Shown in pieces: positions 1 through 5,770 of a DNA stretch of 9,156 nt. Location of the stretch: contig NZ_JANMWL010000299.1 in assembly GCF_031393925.1 (NCBI RefSeq), positions 1-9,156 of the forward strand, written 5' to 3'. Both the position numbers and the translations under genes were made by a program. Within the stretch, counting starts at the first letter, position 1. Each line of letters starts with the position of its first letter. Below the pieces are notes generated by a model. It was not told the origin of the DNA and made no database searches. It worked only from the letters and a program-made list of their open reading frames with translations. The stretch comes from Methylibium sp031393925. GTDB lineage: Bacteria; Pseudomonadota; Gammaproteobacteria; Burkholderiales; Burkholderiaceae_C.

Positions 1-22
1 TCCGGATTCGCGCGGCCTCCGC

Positions 23-352
23 ATGCTGGAAAACCTCGACGCCTTTGATCGAATCGGCATAGCGGAGTCGGCGTTCGTGCGCCTTGTCGACAGCTGCAGA
101 GAGAGCGTTGGCAATGAGCTCTGTGACCATGCCTTCCTGCATCTCGACGACCTCGAATTGGTCGACGCTGCGCTCGATGGCGTGCACGACCACCAGCACC
201 GCTTGCTGGTTTGCCGGCTGGCCAGTTGCATCATCATGGCCGGCGGTCACGTCTCGGACATCGAACACTCGATCTACGACCGCATGCTGCTTCGCTGGGG
301 CTACACGCGTTCGAGCGTCGTGCAGGCCATCCTGGCCGCTCGAATCCATTGA
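23..352 (+). CDS. Small hypothetical protein, possibly TerB-like; 5' end uncertain
   Basis: This frame encodes 109 residues from the ATG at 23 to a TGA at 350-352. It has a plausible acidic, helical composition, with many Asp, Glu, Leu and Ala residues. The frame is also open to the left (position 2 to 22, no stop), so the real start may lie outside the window. No clear Shine-Dalgarno sequence precedes the ATG. I do not recognise it firmly. The C-terminal half (ASCIIMAGGHVSDIEHSIYD, then RMLLRWGYTRSSV) resembles the helix-acid-loop-helix pattern of TerB-like domains, where an A-D-G-x-(I/V)-S-x-x-E motif is common; here the Asp is Gly. No signal peptide or membrane segment is visible. It sits about 170 bases upstream of an IS66 remnant, so it may be accessory DNA or a gene cut by rearrangement. 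The TerB link is inference from pattern only; that the frame is coding is likelier than that link. Confidence 0.55.
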   Translation: MLENLDAFDRIGIAESAFVRLVDSCRESVGNELCDHAFLHLDDLELVDAALDGVHDHQHRLLVCRLASCIIMAGGHVSDIEHSIYDRMLLRWGYTRSSVVQAILAARIH

Positions 353-486
353 AGACGGTCCCGCGGCATACGAATTCCCACCGACGACCACTCGTGCTCG
401 GCCTGCCCTGGAATCGCATCGTTGAGGCCGACATCATCAGCGTGTTGTAGCGCCGAATCGAGCGCAGAGATTTAATTGTCGAAAGT

Positions 487-502
487 GCCGATGCGCATCG
501 GC
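487..502. repeat. 16-bp perfect palindrome near the IS66 break point
   Basis: The sequence GCCGATGCGCATCGGC is a perfect 8+8 palindrome with no loop. It lies in non-coding DNA just left of where recognisable IS66 protein homology begins (about 519). It could be an operator-like protein-binding site or a relic of the rearrangement that truncated the element. No function can be assigned from sequence. Confidence 0.6.
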
Positions 503-518
503 GCAGGTCACGGCACGA

Positions 519-908
519 TCACTCTCCGATGCACTGCAGCAGTGGCTCGTCTCTCAGCGGCAGAAAGTGCCTGACGGGTCGGCCACAGCCAAGGCCATCT
601 ACTACAGCCTCAAACGGTGGCAGGCGCTGACGCGCTTCATCGACGACGGAGATCTGCCAGCGGACAACAACCGGGTGGAGAACCAGATCCGGCCGATTGC
701 CATAGGACGTTCGAACTGGTTGTTCGCCGGTTCTCTGCGCGCCGGACAGCGAGCCGCAGCGATCATGAGCCTCGTGCACTCGGCGCAGACCAACGGGCAC
801 GAACACTATGCGTACCTGAAGGACGTGCTCGAGAGGTTGCCCACGCAACCTGCCAGTCGCATCGGTGAATTGCTGCCGCATCGCTGGCGGCCCACAGCAG
901 CTAACTGA
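519..908 (+). pseudogene. IS66 transposase (TnpC), C-terminal fragment
   Basis: About 129 residues survive out of a protein that is usually around 500 long. The frame ends at a TGA at 906-908 and is open back to a TGA at 423-425, but IS66-like sequence begins only near the SLSDALQQWL stretch at 519. Diagnostic blocks follow in order: VPDGSATAKAI, YSLKRWQAL, ADNNRVENQIRP, IGRSNWLFAGSLRAGQRAAA, IMSLVHSAQTNGHEHYAYLK and DVLERLPTQPASRIGELLPH. The Glu of the DDE triad is in the VEN motif (codon 678-680). The two catalytic Asp residues belong to the missing part, so it cannot be an active transposase. A GTG at 567 could serve as a start, but that would be accidental. Assignment to IS66 is secure from these motifs; the loss of the 5' portion is seen directly. 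Confidence 0.9.
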
Positions 909-948
909 TCCACCGGCCATCGGCAAGACGGGTTCGCTGCGCGCTTAC
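519..948 (+). mobile_element. IS66-family insertion sequence, 3' remnant with right end
   Basis: Only the right-hand part of an IS66-type element is present. It contains the last ~129 codons of the transposase, a short tail, and a terminus reading GCGCTTAC at 941-948. IS66-family ends characteristically begin GTAAGCG when read inward, so this is the expected right inverted-repeat tip. The left end, the accessory tnpA/tnpB genes and most of tnpC are missing. The left boundary given is where protein similarity to the family becomes recognisable; the true junction could be some tens of bases away. The eight bases after the end (GTACGTCG) would be the target duplication, but no partner copy is visible in the window, as expected after a left-end deletion. 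The element is probably immobile by itself. Confidence 0.8.
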
Positions 949-1093
949 GTACGTCGGGGCCATCTGCCCAGGCTATCGGGTCGCGGGCCAAATTGACGAG
1001 CGACTCGCTGATGCTTCAGGGCAACGCATCCCACCGCACACCAGTTGCGATGTAGGTTTTTTGTAGGCTTCCGAAGCCACCCGGAAAGACTAA

Positions 1094-1131
1094 ATGGTTC
1101 ACAGGTTAGCTCTCGCTTACCTGTGAACCAT
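1094..1131. terminator. Strong 13-bp hairpin downstream of tRNA-Arg
   Basis: The arms ATGGTTCACAGGT (1094-1106) and ACCTGTGAACCAT (1119-1131) are exact reverse complements. Inside, a T:T mismatch is followed by an AGC/GCT extension around a TCTC loop. The hairpin lies 10 bases past the encoded CCA of the minus-strand tRNA, the usual place for a tRNA transcription terminator. The trailing T tract is poor on both strands: TTTAGTCTTT on the minus strand, CGTGTTTTA on the plus strand. A terminator, perhaps bidirectional, is the best reading. A processing hairpin or a mobile-element end is also possible. Confidence 0.6.
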
Positions 1132-1140
1132 CGTGTTTTA

Positions 1141-1217
1141 TGGTGCGGCTGGCAGGATTCGAACCCACGACCCCTTGGTTCGTAGCCAAGTACTCTATCC
1201 AACTGAGCTACAGCCGC
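1141..1217 (-). tRNA. tRNA-Arg (anticodon ACG)
   Basis: Read on the minus strand, this is a complete 77-nt cloverleaf. The acceptor stem GCGGCTG pairs perfectly with CAGCCGC, followed by discriminator A and an encoded CCA (1143-1141). The D arm is GCTC/GAGT with an AGTTGGATA loop. The anticodon stem CTTGG/CCAAG encloses the loop CTACGAA, which places ACG at 1183-1181. The T loop is TTCGAAT. The ACG anticodon identifies the arginine tRNA whose A34 is normally deaminated to inosine by TadA, letting it read CGU, CGC and CGA. It lies 40 bases downstream of the hemY stop on the same strand. A weak -10-like TAAACT is present at 1235-1230 but with no convincing -35, so it may have its own promoter or be part of the hem transcript. 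Confidence 0.97.
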
Positions 1218-1240
1218 ATCAAGCCCGCCAGTTTACACGA

Positions 1241-1252
1241 GCCCCGCGGGGC
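1241..1252. repeat. GC-only palindrome between hemY and tRNA-Arg
   Basis: GCCCCGCGGGGC is a perfect 12-base palindrome in the 40-base gap between the hemY stop and the tRNA 5' end. It can fold into a short GC stem but has no following T tract. It may help attenuate read-through or set the 5' processing context of the tRNA. The role is inference. Confidence 0.4.
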
Positions 1253-1257
1253 CCCGG

Positions 1258-2505
1258 TCAGCCGATCAGGGCCGCAGCGCGAAAGCACTGCGAGGTGCGC
1301 GGCTCGTCGCGGTCGCGCTCGGCCATCGCGGCCAATTGCAACCAGGCTTGGCGCCGCGCCCAGGCCACCAGCGTCTCGTCTCGGCCCGCTTGCTCGAGCA
1401 ACGAACGCGCCTTGCCCCAGAGCTGGCGCGCCACCAGCGCCTGGCCTGCGGCGAAGGCGAGCGCGCCCTCGCGCGGCAGGGCGAGCAAGGCGGCTTCGAG
1501 GCGAGGCAGCCATTCGGGACCGATGTCCTGCGTCATGCCCGCGAGCGTCACCGCGAGCACATCGCGTTCTTCGCGCGGCAACGCCGTGTAGCGCTCCCAG
1601 AGCGGGCGCAGCCAGTTGCGGCCCTCCTCGACTCCGCCCCTCGCGGCCAGGGCGCGCGCCGCGTGGGTGGCGACCACCACGTCGCGGCGGTCGGCAGCGT
1701 CGAACTCACGCCACACGCGCCGGAGTTGGTCGGCGTCGCGCGTGGCGTCGACCGCTTCGGTGGCGAGCGTGCGCACCAGGCCCTGCGCCGCGGCCGGTGA
1801 AAAGGCCTGGTGCTTGGCGAGCAGCCGCGCGGTCTTCAGCGCCTCCATTGGCTCGCGTGCCAGTCGCGTGGCCTGCAGCTTCATGCGCAGCGCCTGGGTG
1901 CGGCGCGCCACGCCGGGCGGCAACTCGGCCAGCAGTTCGAGCGTGCGTGGGGCGTCGCGGTCTTCGAGCGCCCATTCGGCAGCGAGCAGCCGTGCGCCCT
2001 CTTCCGCCGGTCGCGCCGAGGCGCTGCGACGCGCCAAGTCGCGTGCCAGCCGCAGTTGCTCGTCGCGCCGCGTGCGGTCTTGCAGTCGGTGCAGGCTGCC
2101 GGCCGCGAGCAGGAGGCCGAGCACGGTGAACTCACCGTCCTGGCGCAGCTCCGGGGTGTCGGCCTGGATGGCCACGGCACGCTGCGCCGCTTTGTGGGCA
2201 CGGCCGTAGCGCCCACCGAAGTACTGCGACAGCGCTTCGCGCAGGGCGGCCTGCGCAATGCGATCGCGGCGCGACACGCGCCATTCGCGCGCACGCTGCG
2301 GCAAGCCCACCAGCGAGCTGATCGTGCCGACCAGGGCGTAGATCACCACGCACAGCACCACCAAGCCGACCAGGAACAGGTTGAACGAGACGTCGACTCG
2401 CCACGGCGCCCAATACAGGGTGACGAGGTTGTCGTTGCGACCGAGCACCGACGCGGCCACCACCGCTACCACGGCAAGCAGCAGCAGCCAGATCACGCTG
2501 CGCAT
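1258..2505 (-). CDS. hemY: HemY, membrane-anchored heme-biosynthesis-associated TPR protein
   Basis: The 415-residue product matches the proteobacterial HemY family (HemY N-terminal domain), not the oxidase called HemY in Bacillus. Its exact role is unsettled; it is encoded with hemC/hemD/hemX and is thought to act at the inner membrane in late tetrapyrrole metabolism. Two membrane segments are visible, at about residues 4-22 and 42-66. Between them is the family-typical NDNLVTLYWAPWRVDVSFN stretch. After a basic stop-transfer (QRAREWRVSRRDR) there is a long Ala/Leu/Arg-rich helical region with TPR-like repeats, such as the segment YFGGRYGRAHKAAQRAVA near residue 95. Length is close to the usual ~400. 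The ATG at 2505 is preceded by GGGAG seven bases upstream, which supports this start. It follows the hemX stop by 14 bases, so it is very likely the last protein gene of the operon. Confidence 0.9.
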   Translation of the reverse strand: MRSVIWLLLLAVVAVVAASVLGRNDNLVTLYWAPWRVDVSFNLFLVGLVVLCVVIYALVGTISSLVGLPQRAREWRVSRRDRIAQAALREALSQYFGGRYGRAHKAAQRAVAIQADTPELRQDGEFTVLGLLLAAGSLHRLQDRTRRDEQLRLARDLARRSASARPAEEGARLLAAEWALEDRDAPRTLELLAELPPGVARRTQALRMKLQATRLAREPMEALKTARLLAKHQAFSPAAAQGLVRTLATEAVDATRDADQLRRVWREFDAADRRDVVVATHAARALAARGGVEEGRNWLRPLWERYTALPREERDVLAVTLAGMTQDIGPEWLPRLEAALLALPREGALAFAAGQALVARQLWGKARSLLEQAGRDETLVAWARRQAWLQLAAMAERDRDEPRTSQCFRAAALIG

Positions 2506-2519
2506 TCGACGGCTCCCGC

Positions 2520-3674
2520 TCAGCGGCCGGCGGCCGCGGCCGTCAGCGCGGCCAGGGTGTCGTCGGGACGCGGCACGCCGGCCTGGCGGGCCTGCTGCGC
2601 CACGCTGCGCAGCAGTTCGGCAAGCAGTGCGGTCTTGCGCGCGCTGCGATCGAAGAAACCGTCAACCGTGTCGAGCGCGGTTTGCAGGTCGGTCTGTGCA
2701 ATGTCGAACTGACGGCTGAGCAAGGCCAGGCGCGCATTGAGCAGCCTGAGCTTCAAGTTCTCGCGCAGGAAAAAACTCTGCTCGGGCGCCAGCAGCATGG
2801 CTTGCGGATGGTCAACCCGGCTCACGCGCAGCAGTTCGCGCGCTTCGAACCACACACCACGCCACCACCCGGTGACGCTCTCGGGCAGCCACTCGGGCAA
2901 CAGGGCGGTCGACGCGGCCGATGTGCCCGGCGCAGCGCTTGCCGATGCTGCCCGTGGCGCGGTCGCGGGCGTGGGTGCGCGCGCCTGCGCGGCACGCGCG
3001 CTGCGCGTCTCGGGCCGGGGCGCCTCGAAGGCGAGCAGCGGTGCTTCATCGACCAGCCGCACGGCCTCGTCGAGCTTGATGGCCAGCGTGCCCAGCTCGG
3101 CCACGCCGGTGGCGCGCACGCGGTCGAGGTCGCGTGCGATGGCGCGTCGCACCGATTCGAGCCGCGGCTGGTTGACACGCGCCAGGCGCTCCTCGGCTTG
3201 CTTCAAGGCCGCGACCAGCGGCGCCGCACTGCCGGTGATGCCGGCTTGCTGCAGCGCGACGCGGATGCCGGCATCGATGTCGGCCACCAGGTTCTCGTCG
3301 CGTGAGCGCGACAGCGCCTGCATCAGCTCTTCGACCTGGCTGCGCTGCAGCGCCACCTCGGCCACGCGCGCCTCGAGCAGCGTGGCCTTGGCCACCGCTT
3401 CGCGCGACACGTCCTGCGCCTGCTTGGCGAGCAGCCGGGCCTCGGTGGACTCGCCGGCACTGTCTTGCTGGCGGCGCACCAGCTCTTGCTCGAGCGCGCT
3501 CACGCGTTGCGCGCCGCTCCATGCAACTGCCAGCGCGGCCACGCTCGTCAGCGCCAACAGCAGCCACAGGACGGCGCGCCAACGCATGGCGAGCACCGGC
3601 GCCGGCTGCGTCGGCAGGGGCGTCGCGACAGCGGTTTCGGGGGGCAGCGACGGGTCGCGCGAGGGCTCGTTCAA
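2520..3674 (-). CDS. hemX: HemX-family membrane protein (uroporphyrin-III C-methyltransferase-like)
   Basis: The product of 384 residues (from a TTG start) belongs to the HemX family. This family is often labelled uroporphyrin-III C-methyltransferase, but it lacks the SAM-methyltransferase fold and its function is unproven. A short Pro-rich cytoplasmic N-terminus precedes one membrane helix at about residues 34-52 (AVLWLLLALTSVAALAVAW). A probable coiled coil (residues 56-120, rich in Glu, Gln, Arg, Ala) follows. Next comes a globular helical part, an Ala/Pro/Ser linker near 225-257, and a conserved C-terminal block (WLPESVTGWW, PEQSFFLRENLKLRLLNARL, LLSRQFDIAQTDLQTAL). The TTG at 3674-3672 gives LNEPSRDP... 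and a 13-base gap after hemD, matching the other gaps in the operon; no good Shine-Dalgarno supports it. An ATG at 3587 would shorten it to 355 residues. The frame stays open far upstream inside hemD, but that part is not HemX-like. Confidence 0.85.
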   Translation of the reverse strand: MNEPSRDPSLPPETAVATPLPTQPAPVLAMRWRAVLWLLLALTSVAALAVAWSGAQRVSALEQELVRRQQDSAGESTEARLLAKQAQDVSREAVAKATLLEARVAEVALQRSQVEELMQALSRSRDENLVADIDAGIRVALQQAGITGSAAPLVAALKQAEERLARVNQPRLESVRRAIARDLDRVRATGVAELGTLAIKLDEAVRLVDEAPLLAFEAPRPETRSARAAQARAPTPATAPRAASASAAPGTSAASTALLPEWLPESVTGWWRGVWFEARELLRVSRVDHPQAMLLAPEQSFFLRENLKLRLLNARLALLSRQFDIAQTDLQTALDTVDGFFDRSARKTALLAELLRSVAQQARQAGVPRPDDTLAALTAAAAGR

Positions 3675-3687
3675 GGTGCGGCCGATT

Positions 3688-4494
3688 CTATCGAGCGGGG
3701 TCGTCGGCGGCCCGCAGCGCAGCGACGATCGCGGCCAGCGTCGGCGCGCTCTGCAGCACTCGACCAAAACCGGCGGCGCGCGCGCGCTCGGCGATGCGCG
3801 GATGCGTGGCCAGCGCGCACGTCGATGCCCAGCGCGGTGCAGCGCCGTCGGCCGCCGCCAGGGCCTCGAGCTGGTCGATCGCCGCGGAGCTGCTGAACAG
3901 CCACAAGTGTTGCGCGGGCGCGGCCAGCGCTGCCGCCCATTGCGCTCGTTGCCCGGCGTCCAGGTGCGGCGGGCAGCGACGGTAGGCGACCACGAATTCG
4001 ACGCGCGCGCCGGCCATGCGCAGCGCCTGGGCAAACCACTCGCGGCCGCTGCCTTCAGGCTCGGTGCCGACACTGCCGCGCACCACCAGCACCGACGCGC
4101 CACGCCAGTCGCGCCGCGCGTGCAGTGCCACCCACAGGGCCTCGGAGTCGAAGCGCCCGGCCGCCAGTGGCGGCGCCACGATCGCAGCGTCGCCCACGCC
4201 GGCCTCACGCAACGCCGCGCTGCTGCCCGGCCCGGGCGCACCGGCCCACAGTGCCGGCGGCCAGGCGCAGCCGTCGGGCCGCTGCGCGAAGAACTGCGCC
4301 ACCGCATTGGGACTCACGAACACCACGAGCGCGTGCGCGTCGAGGGAGCGCCACGCCGCCTGCAGCGCGCCCACGTCGGACGGCGGGCCGATGGCGATCA
4401 GCGGCAGCGCGGCCGCGTCGATACCGTGTTCACAGAGGCGCGCAACCCATTCCCGCGCCTGCGGCGCGGGGCGTGTGACGAGCACGCGCGGCAT
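3688..4494 (-). CDS. hemD: Uroporphyrinogen-III synthase HemD
   Basis: This cytoplasmic enzyme (EC 4.2.1.75) closes linear hydroxymethylbilane with inversion of ring D, making uroporphyrinogen III, the branch point to heme, siroheme and cobalamin. The product is 268 residues, normal for the family, which is poorly conserved in sequence. Features that fit are the N-terminal strand MPRVLVTRPAPQAREWVARL, the HALVVFVSPNAVAQFF segment (family: FVSxNAV), VLVVRGSVG near residue 140, and LWLFSSSAAIDQLEAL in the second half (family: hinge-domain FTSSEAV-like motif). The two-domain alternation is consistent with the HEM4 fold. The ATG at 4494 follows the hemC stop by 14 bases, and the stop (TAG, 3690-3688) is 13 bases before hemX. 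Some related bacteria carry hemD and hemX as one fused gene; here they are in different frames and separate. Position in the operon makes the call secure. Confidence 0.93.
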   Translation of the reverse strand: MPRVLVTRPAPQAREWVARLCEHGIDAAALPLIAIGPPSDVGALQAAWRSLDAHALVVFVSPNAVAQFFAQRPDGCAWPPALWAGAPGPGSSAALREAGVGDAAIVAPPLAAGRFDSEALWVALHARRDWRGASVLVVRGSVGTEPEGSGREWFAQALRMAGARVEFVVAYRRCPPHLDAGQRAQWAAALAAPAQHLWLFSSSAAIDQLEALAAADGAAPRWASTCALATHPRIAERARAAGFGRVLQSAPTLAAIVAALRAADDPAR

Positions 4495-4508
4495 GCCGGA
4501 CGCGTCGC

Positions 4509-5471
4509 CTAATGGGCGCGGAGCGCTGCCAGCAACGCGGCGCCGCCGCGCTCGTGCAATGCGTGAGCCGCGGCGCGACCGAGCGTCTCGGCCGCGGCCA
4601 CGTCGGACACGGTCCCGACCAGCTCGGCCTTCACCAGCACTGCGGCCTCACCCGGCGCGCTGCCAAGCACCGCCCGCAGCAACAGCCGGTCGTTCGCCTG
4701 CCACTGCGCGTGCGCTGCCAACGGCATGCTGCAACTGCCGCCCAGTTCGCGCGAGACCGCTCGCTCGGCATGCGCCGCGAGCCAGCTCGGGGTGTGCGAC
4801 AACGCAGTGAGCGCGGCCCACAACAGCGGGTGGCGCTCCCGCACGTCGGTGCGCACCTCGATGGCGAGTGCGCCCTGCCCGGCCGACGGCAGCATCGCCT
4901 CGAGCTCGAACACGCCGCGAATGCGTTCGCCCAGGCCCAGTCTCTCGAGGCCGGCGGCGGCCAGCACGATGGCGTCGTAGTGGCCTTCGTCGAGCTTGCG
5001 CAGGCGCGTGTCGAGGTTGCCGCGCAGCGGCTCGATGCGCAGGTCGGGCCGGCGCGCGCGCAACTGGCTCAGGCGCCGCAGGCTCGAGGTGCCGACCACG
5101 GCGCCCGGCGGCAGCGCGTCGAGGTCGGCATGGCTCGGCGACACCCACGCATCGCGCGGGTCTTCGCGCTCCAGCACCGCGGCGAGCATGAAGCCGCCCG
5201 GCAGGTCCATCGGCACGTCCTTGAGCGAATGCACCGCGAGCTGCGCCGCGCCGGTCTTGAGGGCGGCCTCCAGCTCCTTGACGAACAGCCCCTTGCCGCC
5301 CACCTTGCTGAGCGTGCGGTCGAGGATCTGGTCGCCGCGCGTGGTCATGCCGAGCAGCTCGACCGGTGCTTGCAGGCGCGCGCCGAGCAACGCACGCACA
5401 TGCTCGGCCTGCCACAGCGCGAGGCGGCTTTCGCGGGTTGCGATGACCCAGCGCTTCACTGGCAAATTCAT
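4509..5471 (-). CDS. hemC: Porphobilinogen deaminase (hydroxymethylbilane synthase) HemC
   Basis: This cytoplasmic enzyme (EC 2.5.1.61) links four porphobilinogens head to tail into hydroxymethylbilane, the substrate of HemD. The 320-residue product has all family landmarks. These are the N-terminal IATRESRLALWQAEHV motif (residues 10-25), TRGDQILD (44-51), KVGGKGLFVKELE (56-68), HSLKDVP (81-87) with the catalytic Asp85 (E. coli Asp84), GTSSLRR (127-133), RGNLDTRL (150-157), LPSAGQGALAIE (194-205), and GGSCSMPL with Cys247. That Cys is the residue that carries the dipyrromethane cofactor. Length is typical (about 310). It is the first gene of the hem block. No strong ribosome-binding site precedes the ATG at 5471, but the conserved residues begin within ten codons of it, so the start is unlikely to be far off. 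The operon promoter should lie in the following ~300-base non-coding stretch. Confidence 0.97.
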   Translation of the reverse strand: MNLPVKRWVIATRESRLALWQAEHVRALLGARLQAPVELLGMTTRGDQILDRTLSKVGGKGLFVKELEAALKTGAAQLAVHSLKDVPMDLPGGFMLAAVLEREDPRDAWVSPSHADLDALPPGAVVGTSSLRRLSQLRARRPDLRIEPLRGNLDTRLRKLDEGHYDAIVLAAAGLERLGLGERIRGVFELEAMLPSAGQGALAIEVRTDVRERHPLLWAALTALSHTPSWLAAHAERAVSRELGGSCSMPLAAHAQWQANDRLLLRAVLGSAPGEAAVLVKAELVGTVSDVAAAETLGRAAAHALHERGGAALLAALRAH

Positions 5472-5477
5472 GCGGTC

Positions 5478-5533
5478 ATGCTAGCAGTCGCTCACGCCGA
5501 GGCCGCTGGTCGGCAGTGCCGGCGCACTAGCAT
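5478..5533. promoter_or_regulatory. Inverted repeat ATGCTAG/CTAGCAT in the hemC leader
   Basis: ATGCTAG (5478-5484) and CTAGCAT (5527-5533) form a 7-bp inverted repeat with a 42-base spacer. It begins six bases before the hemC start codon, on its upstream side. Each arm contains CTAG, a tetranucleotide that is scarce elsewhere in this window (I noticed one other, at 7569). This could be a pair of operator half-sites for the hem operon or chance. No clear -35/-10 pair for hemC was recognised nearby. Confidence 0.25.
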
Positions 5534-5582
5534 CACCACGCTTGCCGATTCGTTTGAATCCACACCGCCGCGAGACCTTCAA

Positions 5583-5708
5583 ATGCCGATGCTCGGCCCG
5601 GACGAGATCGCCGGTTTTGCCACCAGCCCCGATGGCCGATTGCACGGCACGGTCTATGACTACCGCACGCTCGACGCTGAGAGCACTGAGCAGTCGTCGG
5701 ATCGCTGA
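5583..5708 (+). CDS. Possible small protein of 41 residues
   Basis: A plus-strand ORF runs from the ATG at 5583 to the TGA at 5706-5708, in the otherwise gene-free 5472-5770 stretch, divergent from hemC and convergent with the ZIP gene. The product starts MPMLGPDEIAGFATSPDGRL and ends with an acidic Ser/Thr/Glu tail. About four fifths of codons end in G or C, as the real genes here do, and the residue mix is soluble and balanced rather than the Arg/Ala/Pro-rich look of shadow frames. A second ATG is at 5589. There is no obvious Shine-Dalgarno sequence (only GAGA some ten bases ahead). I do not recognise a family. It may be a true small protein, the remnant of a larger decayed gene, or chance. 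Confidence 0.3.
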   Translation: MPMLGPDEIAGFATSPDGRLHGTVYDYRTLDAESTEQSSDR

Positions 5709-5770
5709 ACAGGCCCCAGGCACGATCGACGCGACCGGCTCGGCCGACGTCCACGCGCTCGGTGCCTGCC

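Noticed and set aside
519..926. 135-codon minus-strand ORF opposite the IS66 fragment
   Set aside because: It is antisense to clear transposase motifs and carries no features of its own.
1051..1078. TGTAGG direct repeat around a T6 run and a small GGCTT/AAGCC hairpin
   Set aside because: The repeats and stem are only 5-6 bases long and do not form a convincing terminator or attachment site.
945..1202. 85-codon minus-strand ORF overlapping the tRNA
   Set aside because: It starts within the tRNA-Arg gene, reads through the hairpin, and has no recognisable family.
1140..2712. Plus-strand ORFs antisense to hemY and across the tRNA
   Set aside because: They have an Arg/Ala/Pro-rich composition and run through a clear tRNA gene and opposite a well-supported HemY; no motifs.
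3675..4307. 211-codon upstream extension of the hemX frame inside hemD
   Set aside because: This part overlaps hemD in another frame, is rich in Arg, Ala, Pro and Cys, and bears no HemX features. It is a GC-driven open frame, not a fusion.
2737..5708. Long plus-strand ORFs (2737-4512 and 4512-5708) antisense to hemX, hemD and hemC
   Set aside because: Their products are rich in Arg, Ala, Gly and Ser or Gln/His with no family motifs, and they lie opposite secure hem genes. They are mirror frames of GC-rich coding DNA. Only the last 42 codons of the second, outside hemC, are kept as a weak candidate.
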